This document shows, one piece after another, positions 52,588 through 61,722 of a DNA stretch of 64,000 nucleotides. Positions within the stretch are counted from its first letter, which is position 1, and each line of letters starts with the position of its first letter. The position numbers were made by a program, and so were the translations under genes. Origin of the DNA: Merdibacter sp965119685 (GTDB taxonomy: Bacteria > Bacillota_I > Bacilli_A > Erysipelotrichales > Erysipelotrichaceae); assembly GCA_965119685.1 (NCBI GenBank), contig OZ221971.1, forward strand, positions 1,860,001 to 1,924,000, in the 5' to 3' direction. The notes beneath the pieces were generated by a model. The model saw only the letters and a program-made list of their open reading frames with translations. It ran no database searches and was not told the DNA's origin.

Positions 52588-53346
52588 ATGCGATTAAAGG
52601 ATCAATCCATCGTCGTCACCGGCGCTTCCTCCGGTATGGGGAAGGCCATTGTAGAGCTGTTTGTCAAGGAGGGCGCCAATGTGGTCGCCGTCGCCAGACG
52701 CAAGGAGCGTTTGGATGCGTTAGCCGCTTCATTGGAAAATGAAGCCGGGAAAATTGTCGTAATGAAGGGAGATATCTCGCTGAAAGAGGATAACGAAGCG
52801 ATGATTGAGCTGGCAATCTCGCACTTTGGCAAGCTGGACGTCCTCGTCAACAATGCCGGTATCATGGATGATATGAGCCCGATCGGCGATGTGGAGGATG
52901 ACCGCTATGAGCGGGTGATGAAGACCAACGTCTATGGACCGATGTGTGCGATGCGCAAAGCGGTGCAGGTTTTTTTGAAGCAGGAACAGGGGGGCAACAT
53001 CATCAACGTCGCCTCTGTCGGCGGTATGCGCAGCGTTGCCGGAGCAGCTTACTGCGCCTCTAAGGCTGCGCTCATCTCGATGACCAAAAACACCGCTTAC
53101 ATGTATCAGCCGCAGGGTATCCGCTGCAATGCGATCGCCCCGGGCGGCATCGAAACGGAAATCAGCACCTCAATGGGCAGACCGAACATGGCCGGATACG
53201 GACGGGTTCAGCATGTATTGGCCTGTGCGCCAAAACCGGGACCGGCACAGAGCATCGCGCAGGCGGCGTTGTTTTTGGCAAGTCCGCAATCCGCTTATGT
53301 CAGCGGCGACGTACTGGTTGTCGATGGCGGATGGATTGCCGGATAG
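52588..53346 (+). CDS. SDR family oxidoreductase
   Basis: About 252 residues from ATG 52588; AAAGGAG is seven bases upstream. Classical short-chain dehydrogenase: TGASSGMGKAIVE (nucleotide-binding TGxxxGxG), VLVNNAGIMDD (NNAG), active site Ser in INVASVGG and YCASKAALIS (Y-x3-K), then GIETEIS and a C-terminal SGDVLVVDGGW. Resembles glucose/ribitol dehydrogenases and FabG-like enzymes; the alcohol substrate cannot be named. Monocistronic on the plus strand, convergent with the spoIVFB-like gene. Confidence 0.92.
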   Translation: MRLKDQSIVVTGASSGMGKAIVELFVKEGANVVAVARRKERLDALAASLENEAGKIVVMKGDISLKEDNEAMIELAISHFGKLDVLVNNAGIMDDMSPIGDVEDDRYERVMKTNVYGPMCAMRKAVQVFLKQEQGGNIINVASVGGMRSVAGAAYCASKAALISMTKNTAYMYQPQGIRCNAIAPGGIETEISTSMGRPNMAGYGRVQHVLACAPKPGPAQSIAQAALFLASPQSAYVSGDVLVVDGGWIAG

Positions 53347-53412
53347 ACGATCATCCCCATACAAAGACAGATATTCTTTTATCAACAAAAACAGCCAAAG
53401 CACTCATTTTTT

Positions 53413-53446
53413 AGGAAACAGGCACGCGGACACGCGTGTCTGTTTC
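53413..53446. terminator. palindromic hairpin between convergent genes
   Basis: GAAACAGgCACGCG pairs with CGCGTGtCTGTTTC, a 14-base arm with one mismatch. There is no T-run on the right, so factor-independent termination is not certain. Confidence 0.45.
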
Positions 53447-53521
53447 TGTGATGAGAGGCTTAAATACCAAACCTCGCATGCCTATTCAGACGTTTCATCC
53501 CCTGCTCTCTTTCACTGCCAC

Positions 53522-54262
53522 TCATCCGAGAAAGCGTGCCAGCCAGCTTTGTTCATCCAACAGCGTGCTCCCCTCACGAATATAATTTTTGCGCATGCGG
53601 TATAAATCCTGATGCGCATGCACGCAGGAGCGGCCATGGAAGGGATGCTGACGGCGGTAACGGTAAAAGTACAGGCGATCCTGCAGCAGCTGCCGCCAGC
53701 GCAGCCACTCCCCGATCCACAGCAATACCAGCGTGCAGACGCCGGCGAGATTGTCCATCCATCCCAAAACGCCCACCCAGAGGATTGCCGCCATGGAGAA
53801 AAGAAGCGAACAGCGCTGTGCCTTTGCATAGGGAAGCAGCAGGTGCAGCAGGGAAGAAGCGATTCTGCCGCCGTCCAAGGGCAAAATCGGCAGCAGGTTG
53901 AACAGCAAAACGGCGCGGTTCATCATAATCAGATAAGCACAAAACGATGGGGAGAGGATTCCCCATGAGGTAAACAAGCCAAACATCATTGGATAACACA
54001 GGTGCATAAGCGGTCCCGCTGCCAAGATGAGCATCTCCCGATAAACGCTGCCATACCCCATCGCCTCCATACGCGCACAAAAGCCGAAGGGGCACACATC
54101 GATTCCCTGTAAGGAATAGCCCAACAACAAAGCCGCTAACGCATGGGCTCCCTCATGCAGGGACATCATCACGAAGATCGCCGTCATGATCTTCCAATAA
54201 CCGCTGAGCCAGACAAAAAGAAGCATGAACGGCCAGCATGCGCGATACCGCAGCCGAATCAT
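53522..54262 (-). CDS. M50 site-2 protease, SpoIVFB-like
   Basis: About 246 residues from ATG 54262, which overlaps the upstream stop as ATGA. Zinc motif HEGAHA (HExxH) near residue 40; LDGGRIASSLL (the LDG ligand region) near 140. Four to six membrane segments are visible (FMLLFVWLSGYWKIM, MLILAAGPLMHLCYPMMFGL, and others). It cleaves within membranes. Its position after minD and a SpoIVFA-like gene matches Bacillus subtilis SpoIVFB, but sporulation is inferred only from context; some Erysipelotrichia keep this pair without sporulating. Confidence 0.88.
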   Translation of the reverse strand: MIRLRYRACWPFMLLFVWLSGYWKIMTAIFVMMSLHEGAHALAALLLGYSLQGIDVCPFGFCARMEAMGYGSVYREMLILAAGPLMHLCYPMMFGLFTSWGILSPSFCAYLIMMNRAVLLFNLLPILPLDGGRIASSLLHLLLPYAKAQRCSLLFSMAAILWVGVLGWMDNLAGVCTLVLLWIGEWLRWRQLLQDRLYFYRYRRQHPFHGRSCVHAHQDLYRMRKNYIREGSTLLDEQSWLARFLG

Positions 54263-54810
54263 GCCTCTACATCCTTCCATTCGATTTCTTTCCCATCCGC
54301 AAAACAGCGAATCTCCACATATTCCTGATAAGTGCCAAGCACGCCCCCTCTTTGGATGCGCTCATCCTCTTTCACCTGCACCTCTTTCAAATTGGCGATA
54401 TTCACCAGCGTTCCATCATCCAACAGCAGCGACACGCAATAGGTTTCATTTTGTTCCTCAATATGACGAATCATTCCGCCAAAGGGCGATGTGGCTTCAT
54501 TGGAACCGTTGTGATAGCGATGATCGCCGACCTCTTCATAGGCGTCAAACGCCGCTACGCTTTGGGGCTGCTCATTTGCAAACCATGTCTCAAAAGGAAG
54601 AAACGAGCTCCACTGAATACTTTGCACATAGTCCCACGCATGCATGGCAATCGGCAGCTGCATCCGCGTGCCGATCATCAAAGAAAGCCCCAGCACACAG
54701 ACGAGCATCGCGATCAAGACGAAATGATTGAACACTCCGACGAGCCGATGCGGCTTCTCATTCCCACGATGCCTGCGAATCCGGCGCCGGATGCGATCAA
54801 TATCCTGCAT
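54259..54810 (-). CDS. SpoIVFA-like M23/LysM-type membrane protein
   Basis: 183 residues. One membrane segment near residues 28-48 (VFNHFVLIAMLVCVLGLSLM), then an extracytoplasmic part with an M23-like ending: NEATSPFGGMIRHIEEQNET, LLLDDGTLVNIANLKEVQVK and FADGKEIEWKD. The zinc ligands of active M23 peptidases are not preserved, so it is a degenerate peptidase domain, like SpoIVFA, which scaffolds SpoIVFB. Position between minD and the SpoIVFB-like gene supports this. Confidence rests on order as much as on sequence. Confidence 0.75.
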   Translation of the reverse strand: MQDIDRIRRRIRRHRGNEKPHRLVGVFNHFVLIAMLVCVLGLSLMIGTRMQLPIAMHAWDYVQSIQWSSFLPFETWFANEQPQSVAAFDAYEEVGDHRYHNGSNEATSPFGGMIRHIEEQNETYCVSLLLDDGTLVNIANLKEVQVKEDERIQRGGVLGTYQEYVEIRCFADGKEIEWKDVEA

Positions 54811-54858
54811 AACCTCACCCCGCTCACTTCATGATATGTATCGAGTGCCGCAAACATG

Positions 54859-55638
54859 TCAGGACGCGAATATTTTCGCAAACAGCCGCCGCTCGCTGAG
54901 CTTAGGCAAGGCTGCCTTCTCTTTGAGAAAGCGTCTGGTGAGAATATCGAAGCAGTGATACACCTGAGAATCGCGGGCAATGCCTAAGGGCAACCCGCGG
55001 TTGTTGCAGGACTGTACCCGAGGATCCTCTACGATATAGCCTAACAACGGAATAGCCAACCAGCGCTCGGCTTCCTCCATCCGCACGCAGACGCCCTTTT
55101 CAATCGCTTTGGCGCTCACCTTGTTGAGCACCAGCTCCAAGTGCGTCACCCCATCCTTTAACAGCAATCCGATGATACGATCCGCATCCTGCAAAGCGCT
55201 CACATCCAGATTGGTAACGATGAGCGCACGCTGCGCAACACTGCTGGCATAGCGAAAACCGCTCTCCACCCCGGCCGGCGTATCGATGAACAAATAGTCA
55301 AACTGATTTTGCAAAACGCGCATGACACGCACAAAATCGTCTTGGTGAACACCGGAAAAATTGACGCCCTTGCACACGGGCAGCAGATACAGATTCTTCT
55401 CGCGCTTATCCTGTAACAGCGCCCGCTCCAGCAGACAGCGCTCCTCGATGACATCCTGCATATCAAAGACGACCCGATTATCTAACCCCATCATCAGATC
55501 CAAGTTTTTCAAACCGAGGTCAGCATCGATCAGACAAGTCTTATAACCTTTCGCGGCGAGCATCATTCCCAGATGAATGCAGACGCTGCTTTTCCCCACC
55601 CCGCCTTTGCCGGAAGTGACCGCAATGATTTCTCCCAT
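54859..55638 (-). CDS. minD: septum site-determining protein MinD
   Basis: 259 residues, ParA/MinD ATPase. Deviant Walker A SGKGGVGKSSVCIHLG at the start, DADLGLKNLDLMMG (switch), the later YLFIDTPAGVESG, and VTNLDVSALQDADRII. A C-terminal amphipathic helix (RRFLKEKAALPKLSERRLFA) should bind membrane. It recruits MinC to prevent division near poles. Directly follows minC in the mre-min cluster. AGGAGG before ATG. Confidence 0.97.
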   Translation of the reverse strand: MGEIIAVTSGKGGVGKSSVCIHLGMMLAAKGYKTCLIDADLGLKNLDLMMGLDNRVVFDMQDVIEERCLLERALLQDKREKNLYLLPVCKGVNFSGVHQDDFVRVMRVLQNQFDYLFIDTPAGVESGFRYASSVAQRALIVTNLDVSALQDADRIIGLLLKDGVTHLELVLNKVSAKAIEKGVCVRMEEAERWLAIPLLGYIVEDPRVQSCNNRGLPLGIARDSQVYHCFDILTRRFLKEKAALPKLSERRLFAKIFAS

Positions 55639-55705
55639 GAATACCCTCCTGTTACTCTTTCCACAGCATTATCTTAGCGGTCGCAGAACGCAGATTTTGT
55701 CGAAA

Positions 55706-56251
55706 TCACAGAGCGCTGATACATTTCAGGGACTGCTGCTCATAGACGATTTTGCAGGGCTGTGCACAGCTGAAGCTGACAAAGGGAGAATCGGCGATGC
55801 GCACGCGGGCGTTGTCGAGCAAGGCGGCGTACAGTACGCAGTCGGGATACAGCAGATCGATCACCCCACTCACCTCACCAAACACGCTGAGTGAAGCGCC
55901 CGCACGCACCTGTGCGCTGCGGCGTATGGAGCCAAACAGCTGAACGGGACCCTCACTGGCAAAACGTTCACCATTACGCACATTTCCCTCCCAATAACAG
56001 ATGGGCTGCGCGTTGGAACGTTTCTCATCATTGATTCCCAGCAGTCTTACTCCCATCGCCTTGCATAAGCGCAGAAAGGCGAGCGCCTGCGCATCGCTGA
56101 GAGAGGGAAGATAGAAAAAAGCTGACGCGCTCTTGCCGTGAGACAATGGTGCCAGCCGTAAAGGCAGCTGCTCCTCCAGCTCCTCAAAGGAGTCAAATTT
56201 CACATGGATATGCAGCTGTTTTTTTATTTCTTTGATCGTAAGGTGTACCAT
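55706..56251 (-). CDS. minC: septum site-determining protein MinC
   Basis: 181 residues. N-terminal domain (residues 1-85) followed by the C-terminal beta-helix domain with GPVQLFGSIRRSAQVRAGAS, LSVFGEVSGVIDLLYPDCVL, and NARVRIADSPFVSFSCAQPC, the repeats that bind MinD and FtsZ. It inhibits FtsZ assembly. It overlaps the mreD stop region by 28 bases and is followed by minD. Confidence 0.9.
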   Translation of the reverse strand: MVHLTIKEIKKQLHIHVKFDSFEELEEQLPLRLAPLSHGKSASAFFYLPSLSDAQALAFLRLCKAMGVRLLGINDEKRSNAQPICYWEGNVRNGERFASEGPVQLFGSIRRSAQVRAGASLSVFGEVSGVIDLLYPDCVLYAALLDNARVRIADSPFVSFSCAQPCKIVYEQQSLKCISAL

Positions 56252-56778
56252 TTGACTTTCTCCTCCTGACGGATGCGAAGAGCCTTCATGCGCTGATAGT
56301 CGTTTTTGATACGCTGCAGCAAAACGACCAGAAACACCAGCACACCGTTGCCGATGATGGAAAGAAACTCATAGCTGACAATCCATCCGGCAAAGCTCAG
56401 ATTGCTGACTCCGCTCATTCTCATAAAGAAGAATATCAAAAGATCCTTGACGAAGATTGTCGCAATACAGAGAATCACCGATTCCAATAAGGAATCTCCC
56501 ATGTGATGGGTCCACAGCTGTAACAATAACGCGATGAACAGATACACAGGCGCATACAGCAGGAAGGTGTTCATGACGAACAGATCGACGATGAGCCCGT
56601 AGAGAAACGCCGTCAGACAGCGATCGAGCAGCGCGTACTCCCGCACGACCAACACCAGCGAACAAAAGCCCAGCGAAGAGATAAACACCAGATCATTCAT
56701 CCGATAGCTGCCGGGAAACAGCGCGCTGATTCCAAGATCCAGCAGCGTGCACAGCGTGAAAAACAATCCGTTTGCCAT
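56224..56778 (-). CDS. mreD: rod shape-determining protein MreD
   Basis: 184 residues with five or six membrane segments, the pattern of MreD: GLFFTLCTLLDLGISALFPG at the start (typical MANGL... start), then DLVFISSLGFCSLVLVVRE, FLYGLIVDLFVMNTFLLYAP and SIIGNGVLVFLVVLLQRIK at the end. MreD helps link cell-shape proteins to peptidoglycan synthesis. One base separates it from mreC; overlap with minC follows. Confidence 0.9.
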   Translation of the reverse strand: MANGLFFTLCTLLDLGISALFPGSYRMNDLVFISSLGFCSLVLVVREYALLDRCLTAFLYGLIVDLFVMNTFLLYAPVYLFIALLLQLWTHHMGDSLLESVILCIATIFVKDLLIFFFMRMSGVSNLSFAGWIVSYEFLSIIGNGVLVFLVVLLQRIKNDYQRMKALRIRQEEKVKWYTLRSKK

Positions 56779-56779
56779 G

Positions 56780-57658
56780 CTAACTCACCTCGATGACGCT
56801 GACATAGTCAAAGTATTGAAAGTTGCTGACCGGTTCCACATAGATGACCTGTCCCAGCTGATTCTCCAGCGATTCCACCTTTTTTACTGTACCGACAAAC
56901 AGCCCGCTGGGATAGACGCCGCCCTTGCCGCTGGTGACAACGCGCATGCCTTCCTCGACCTTTTGATCGTCCAACAACGAGACGACATACGCCTGCTCGT
57001 TGCTGTCATACGATTCCAAAATCCCCTCGACGGACTGTGCACGTTCATTTTTCTTTTCGCTTTTTTGCTCGTCCTCGCTCGCATCCTCTGCCTCCTCTTG
57101 GAAGTTGATGCGCACCGCCACCTTATTGCTCTTATCCTCACAGGTCAACAGCTTTACGATGCAGGTGGACGACTGCACCTTGACCACCTTGCCGACCACT
57201 CCTTGGGAATTGACGACGATCATGTCCTCTTTGATTCCATCATCGCTGCCGACGTCCAACGTAATCTGATCGTTCCAGTAAGAGACGTCCCTTCCGATCA
57301 CCTTCGCCGAAATCCGATGGAAATCCTCCAGCGACTCGTTCATCTCCAAAAGCTCCTCCAGCTCTTTCTTCTCGCGCAGCGTATTTTCATAGAGCGCCTG
57401 ATAATTCTCGCTCATGCTTAACTGTTCCTTTAAGTAATCGTTTTCTTCCTGCACTCTCCACAGATTGGAGAAGTCGCTGGCAAAGTTTTTGACAGACGTC
57501 AGCGGGTAATCGATCAAACCGTATTTCAGATAGCTGAGTACACTGTATCCAATATCGCCGATGCCTGAGTGCCGCATGCCCTGAAACAACAGTCCCAGAG
57601 CCAGAAAAAAGCCGATCAGACACATCAGAATTTTTTGCGTTCTTGTAAATTTTGACAT
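56780..57658 (-). CDS. mreC: rod shape-determining protein MreC
   Basis: 292 residues. A single N-terminal membrane anchor (KILMCLIGFFLALGLLFQGM), a coiled-coil stretch near 70-100 (NDYLKEQLSMSENYQALYEN), then the MreC beta-domain: ISAKVIGRDVSYWNDQITLD, EDMIVVNSQGVVGKVVKVQ, and GGVYPSGLFVGTVKKV. MreC forms the outer scaffold of the elongasome. It is first in the mre-min segment; no mreB gene precedes it in this window. RBS GGTGAGGAA. Confidence 0.93.
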   Translation of the reverse strand: MSKFTRTQKILMCLIGFFLALGLLFQGMRHSGIGDIGYSVLSYLKYGLIDYPLTSVKNFASDFSNLWRVQEENDYLKEQLSMSENYQALYENTLREKKELEELLEMNESLEDFHRISAKVIGRDVSYWNDQITLDVGSDDGIKEDMIVVNSQGVVGKVVKVQSSTCIVKLLTCEDKSNKVAVRINFQEEAEDASEDEQKSEKKNERAQSVEGILESYDSNEQAYVVSLLDDQKVEEGMRVVTSGKGGVYPSGLFVGTVKKVESLENQLGQVIYVEPVSNFQYFDYVSVIEVS

Positions 57659-57719
57659 TTCCTCACCTTTTTTCGTCCATTCTTTTTTCTATTATAAAGG
57701 GTAAGTGGAAATGTTGCAA

Positions 57720-58391
57720 TCATAAAAGCCCGCTTTGACGAAAACTGAACCATTGCTCTCTGCCGATGATCAGATGATCTAACAGCGAAATCCCCACGAT
57801 TTCCCCGCTGCGGGCGATGCGTTTGGTGATCTCTTGATCCGCCTTGGAAGGAGACACCTCTCCGCTTGGATGGTTGTGCGCGCAGATGATGTGGGCGGCG
57901 CTGCGTCTCAACGCCTCCTTGTAAATTTCCCGCGGATGCACCACAGCCGCATCCAGCGTTCCCAAAAAGAGCAGCTGATGGTGAAGAATCCGGTTGTGCG
58001 TATCGAGATAGACGACGATGAACTGCTCCTGTAAAGCATACCCGCAGCAAAACTGCAGCCATTTGACAAGATCGAGGGGAGAGCGCACCTCCTGCTGCTG
58101 CACCTGTTCCTCCACGATGCGCTTAGAGAGCTCGATGCCGGCAAACAGCTGCATCGCCCGCACCTCCTTAATGCCGCAGATGTCCATGAGATCATTGGGT
58201 TCCATGCCCATGAGGCGCGCTAGCGTCCCACATCTCCCCAGCACCTCATCCGCCAGCTCCAGCGCGCTTTTCCCCTTCGTTCCGCTTTGTAACAGCACTG
58301 CGAGCAGCTCCCGATTGCTCAGCGCTTTCAGCCCCTGACGCAGCGCTTTCTCTCTTGGCCGCTCCTTGGGATCAAGCTCCTGAAGCTTCAT
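57720..58391 (-). CDS. radC: RadC-family JAMM/MPN protein
   Basis: About 223 residues from ATG 58391 (MKLQELDPKERPREKALRQG). Helix-hairpin-helix N-terminal part (ALRQGLKALSNRELLAVLLQ, CGIKEVRAMQLFAGIELSK), then the JAMM metalloprotease-like domain with HPREIYKEALRRSAAHIICA, HNHPSGEVSPSKADQEITK (H-x-H...S...D). The biological role of RadC is unsettled. In Firmicutes radC often precedes mreBCD, as here. Overlaps the SPOR-like gene. Confidence 0.95.
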   Translation of the reverse strand: MKLQELDPKERPREKALRQGLKALSNRELLAVLLQSGTKGKSALELADEVLGRCGTLARLMGMEPNDLMDICGIKEVRAMQLFAGIELSKRIVEEQVQQQEVRSPLDLVKWLQFCCGYALQEQFIVVYLDTHNRILHHQLLFLGTLDAAVVHPREIYKEALRRSAAHIICAHNHPSGEVSPSKADQEITKRIARSGEIVGISLLDHLIIGREQWFSFRQSGLL

Positions 58392-58791
58392 CTTCCACCG
58401 CCTGCAGCACCTTCTCATAATCGCCCGCATCCACCGCTTTCACTAAATCGCCGCCTTCCACGGTGATCTTTTTCGTCAGATAGCTCAGCTCCATCTCTTC
58501 CAGCGTTTTCGTCTCCGCCTCTGTCGCCTCCTCATTGTCATAAATGCTCGTCACGACGACAAATGCGCCCTCTTTCTCCACCTGATACGGGTTTAGCTTT
58601 TGCGCCGTCAGCCGATCACACATTTTCTTTGCGTTCTCTTCTTTTTCAAAGATACCGACCTGATTGAGATACAGCGTTCTGCTCGTCTCCTCACTCCCTT
58701 GCGCAAAGAGCTGAAACAGCGCATAGTAAAACAGCGAAAACACTGCCGCAAAGATGAGCGCAAAAGTGATGATGAGCCTGCGATTCCCCAT
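58372..58791 (-). CDS. SPOR-like domain membrane protein
   Basis: About 139 residues from ATG 58791 (MGNRRLIITFALIFAAVFSL). One N-terminal membrane segment, then an 80-residue domain with the SPOR pattern: TLYLNQVGIFEKEENAKKMC, LTAQKLNPYQVEKEGAFVVV, and an acidic C-terminal tail. SPOR domains bind denuded glycan strands at the septum. AGGAGG lies before this ATG; the longer frame upstream is non-coding. It overlaps the radC start by 20 bases. Confidence 0.75.
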   Translation of the reverse strand: MGNRRLIITFALIFAAVFSLFYYALFQLFAQGSEETSRTLYLNQVGIFEKEENAKKMCDRLTAQKLNPYQVEKEGAFVVVTSIYDNEEATEAETKTLEEMELSYLTKKITVEGGDLVKAVDAGDYEKVLQAVEDEASGA

Positions 58792-58874
58792 AGTACCGCC
58801 TCCTATCCCACTATATGAAGCCATGTTTCTCATCATGTTCAAACCGCATATACGGACAAAACTCGCCGTTTCAC

Positions 58875-58902
58875 TAAAAAAAGCTGCCGTTTTCGACAGC
58901 TT
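58875..58902 (-). terminator. rho-independent terminator of degV
   Basis: AAGCTG and CAGCTT-type arms (AAGCTGcc...gacAGCTT) around a GTTTTC loop, with seven T following on the minus strand. It lies 14 bases after the stop codon. Confidence 0.78.
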
Positions 58903-58915
58903 ATGTACGCTTCGC

Positions 58916-59761
58916 TTAATAATGCAGACGCCGGATGCGTCCAAAACCGATCGTTCCCTCACCCGTATGCGACATGATGACGGACTTGAACACCCGCTTG
59001 TCCACCGGCCGGCCGCTCGCTTCCTGAAGCTGTGCGCGCAGTTCATCACAGAGCTTCTCGTTATCCGCATGAATGATCATCCAGTCATACTCCTCGGGAT
59101 TGATGCCCGCAAGCACACAGCGAATACCTTCCTTGTATGCGCGCTGGGCGGTGCGCACCTTATCCTGCACATCGATGCCGCCCTGCTCCACCTTCAACAG
59201 CGGATGAATTTTCAGCATGCCCGCCAAAGCGGCGGCCGCCGGAGAAATGCGTCCTCCGTTTTTCAGCGCCGTGAGGTTTTCCGGAATCAAGATGGCGAAC
59301 AGCTCGCCCTCCTGCTCGATCTTCTCCTTGATCTGCTCGCATGTATATCCCTTTTCCAGCATTTCCTGCGCCGCCTGCAGCATGTAAATCACCGGATAGC
59401 AGACAAAGGTGGAATCCACAACGATAACCTTTCCCGCATATTGCTCCTGTGCCAGCTTGATCGCACTGGCGCACGTACCGCTGAGCTGCTTGGAAAGCGG
59501 CAGATAGAACACCTGCTCATGTGTTTGCAGCAGCTCCTCCCATTTACGGACGATCTCACCCATGCTGGGCTGTGTCGTCGTGATCTTCTTTTGAGCACGC
59601 AGCGCCTGTAAAATGTCCTCATCGAAGATGGTGATTCCCTCCAGATACTCCTTGCCATCGACAATGACCGGCATCCGCAAGACGTGAATGCCTAACTCCT
59701 TTGCCTGCTCCTCGCTGATATCCGCACTTGAATCACAAAGAAACGCTACCTTGTTTTTCAT
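58916..59761 (-). CDS. DegV family protein (fatty acid-binding)
   Basis: 281 residues from ATG 59761 (MKNKVAFLCDSSADISEEQA). Typical DegV: CDSSADIS near the start, TTQPSMGEIVRKWEELLQ, PLSKQLSGTCASAIKLAQE, FAILIPENLTALKNGGRISP, and a C-terminal MSHTGEGTIGFGRIR. Homologues bind long-chain fatty acids and, as FakB, present them to a fatty acid kinase. No kinase gene is next to it. AGGAG is eight bases before this ATG. Confidence 0.95.
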   Translation of the reverse strand: MKNKVAFLCDSSADISEEQAKELGIHVLRMPVIVDGKEYLEGITIFDEDILQALRAQKKITTTQPSMGEIVRKWEELLQTHEQVFYLPLSKQLSGTCASAIKLAQEQYAGKVIVVDSTFVCYPVIYMLQAAQEMLEKGYTCEQIKEKIEQEGELFAILIPENLTALKNGGRISPAAAALAGMLKIHPLLKVEQGGIDVQDKVRTAQRAYKEGIRCVLAGINPEEYDWMIIHADNEKLCDELRAQLQEASGRPVDKRVFKSVIMSHTGEGTIGFGRIRRLHY

Positions 59762-59807
59762 ACCTTCACTCCTCATCTGATGTTCACCTGCTGTTTATCT
59801 ATCGCCG

Positions 59808-60317
59808 TCATTCACACTGTGCCAGCACCCGCAGCGCAAACGCCTCTGCCTGTTTTTCATCTGCCGCATCCGGATGCGTCTTAGCCTGTTCATAGTTGGC
59901 GATCATCCCTGCCGCCAGCTCCCGCGTCTTTTCATCTTCCAGCATCGCTTCATAGCGCGCCAGCGTCTGCGCGCTCAGCTTCCCCTGACAGACAAAGCTG
60001 GCCAACACCGTATTGTCCTGTGGCAGCTGCTGTTGCAGGCGCTGTGCAATCTTGCGAAAATACGCCGGGTCCATGCCAAAGCCGCAGGTCGCAAACAGCG
60101 CCGTTCGCTGATGATGCACCTGTGCGATGAGCGTTTGCATCTTGGCGCTGAAACCGCCCTTGTCGCACCAGCTGCCTAAAAACAGCACGTCGACCTCCTC
60201 TTTGGGAAGCTCGCTGCCAAAGGCCACACAGCGATGCTGCTTGAGCGTATCGCGGATCGCTTTGGCAATCTGCGCGGTATTCCCCGTATTGGAATCAAAG
60301 ACAATCGCATATTTCAT
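59808..60317 (-). CDS. flavodoxin-like protein
   Basis: About 169 residues from ATG 60317 (MKYAIVFDSNTGNTAQIAKA), with the FMN phosphate loop SNTGNTA at residues 9-15. VDVLFLGSWCDKGGFSAKMQ is the second loop region and ALFATCGFG the third. It is an electron carrier; partners cannot be told. It lies near the rubrerythrin- and hydrogenase-type redox genes of the window but is not in an operon with them. GAGG is near the start. Confidence 0.85.
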   Translation of the reverse strand: MKYAIVFDSNTGNTAQIAKAIRDTLKQHRCVAFGSELPKEEVDVLFLGSWCDKGGFSAKMQTLIAQVHHQRTALFATCGFGMDPAYFRKIAQRLQQQLPQDNTVLASFVCQGKLSAQTLARYEAMLEDEKTRELAAGMIANYEQAKTHPDAADEKQAEAFALRVLAQCE

Positions 60318-60441
60318 CGCTGTTTTCCTCACTTTCCCGCCGTTTCTTTGGCTGTAAATCAGAACACATTATAGCACGCTTTTCCGAAAGAATACAGCGC
60401 ACATTTTTTAAACAGACACTTTCCATGAGATTGTCTAGCGC

Positions 60442-61722
60442 CTAGCAGCCGATCATGATGTCGATGATCTCCCGATCAGTCTCCTGCATCCCCTTTTTCG
60501 CTAACAGCGCGATATTGTGAATCGTATTTTCCACACCCTTGGAGACGATGCCCTCGCCATCGCGAAACTGCTGCCCGTGGCGATACATCTCATAGCCCAA
60601 AAGCCCCGCTTCTACCGCGCTGGCGATCTTTGCGGCACAGCTGGGCTTCGCACCGTCGCAGACCGTTCCCGAGATCATGGCGATCGCATTGACCAGCGTA
60701 TGAGAGACCGCACGCAAATCGCCGCCGTCCTGAAAGCAGATGCCGCAGGCCGCACCGCAGCCCGCGCTCACCACGCCGCAGTAAGCGCTCAGCTTGCCGA
60801 TTCCCGATTTCAAGTGAATCGTAATCAGATTGGAAACTAACAACGAACGATACAGACGTTCTTTATCCGCAGCATGCGCTCTGCCCCAGACGATAACGGG
60901 AATCGAAGCGCTCATTCCCTGATTCCCGCTGCCGGAGTTGATAATCACCGGCAATTCACAGCCGCTCATGCGCGCATCGCTGCCCGCCGCCGCATAAGCC
61001 TTGCACTGATTGTAAATGCTTTGATCATCCATCGCCAACAGCACGCTGCCGATGTTGGCGCCCCAATCGCCGCGCATTCCTTCGTTGGCAATCGCCATGT
61101 TGCAGGCAATCTGCCGCTGCAGCAGCGCTTCCACATCCGCCAACTCGACACTCTGCGCAAACTCCACGATATCCTTGACACACATAAAGCCGCGCTCAAG
61201 ACTCCCTTTCGCCGCCGTCTTGGCACCGTTTGCTTCCTGCATGAGCACCTCGCCGTCCTTTTCTATCATCGCGATATGATCATGTGCGCCGACGATGCGG
61301 ACAGCCGCCGTATGACTTTGATGATGGACACGGACGATCAGATCCAGCACCTCCTTTGAGTCCAAGCGGTGCACGCTGATCTCCACCGTGTTTAAAAAAT
61401 CCGTCAGCTGTTGCTGTGCTGCATCGCTCACCTCGCTGATCACCTGCAAGGATTTGCGCGGATCTCCGGCGACGATACCGATCGCCGCCGCCGGGGCAAT
61501 CCCTTTGCGGCCGTTGGTGTTGGGCACGGTAACGCTCTTTACATTTTTAATGATATTGCCGCTGGCATACACCTCGACACGATCTACCGGTGCCTGCAGC
61601 ACCTCTCTCGCCTTGGCGCTGCAATAAGCGATAGCGATCGGCTCCGTACACCCCATCGCCAAAACCAATTCCTCTTTCAGCACCTGCACATAACGCTGAT
61701 AACGCTCATCCTCTCGCTGCAT
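60442..61722 (-). CDS. L-cysteine desulfidase / serine dehydratase alpha-like protein (CyuA/UPF0597 type)
   Basis: About 426 residues from ATG 61722. GCTEPIAIAYCSAKAREVL (residues about 25-43) is the start of the SdaA-alpha/CyuA family; SGNIIKNVKSVTVPNTNGRKG, INSGSGNQGMSASIPVIVW (the NSGSGNQG cluster segment), and ISGTVCDGAKPSCAAKIASA supply the cysteines expected for a [4Fe-4S] cluster. CyuA cleaves L-cysteine into pyruvate, ammonia and sulfide; some members act on serine. Stand-alone gene. GAGGGG is five bases upstream of this ATG; an ATG at 61725 is also possible. Confidence 0.9.
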   Translation of the reverse strand: MQREDERYQRYVQVLKEELVLAMGCTEPIAIAYCSAKAREVLQAPVDRVEVYASGNIIKNVKSVTVPNTNGRKGIAPAAAIGIVAGDPRKSLQVISEVSDAAQQQLTDFLNTVEISVHRLDSKEVLDLIVRVHHQSHTAAVRIVGAHDHIAMIEKDGEVLMQEANGAKTAAKGSLERGFMCVKDIVEFAQSVELADVEALLQRQIACNMAIANEGMRGDWGANIGSVLLAMDDQSIYNQCKAYAAAGSDARMSGCELPVIINSGSGNQGMSASIPVIVWGRAHAADKERLYRSLLVSNLITIHLKSGIGKLSAYCGVVSAGCGAACGICFQDGGDLRAVSHTLVNAIAMISGTVCDGAKPSCAAKIASAVEAGLLGYEMYRHGQQFRDGEGIVSKGVENTIHNIALLAKKGMQETDREIIDIMIGC

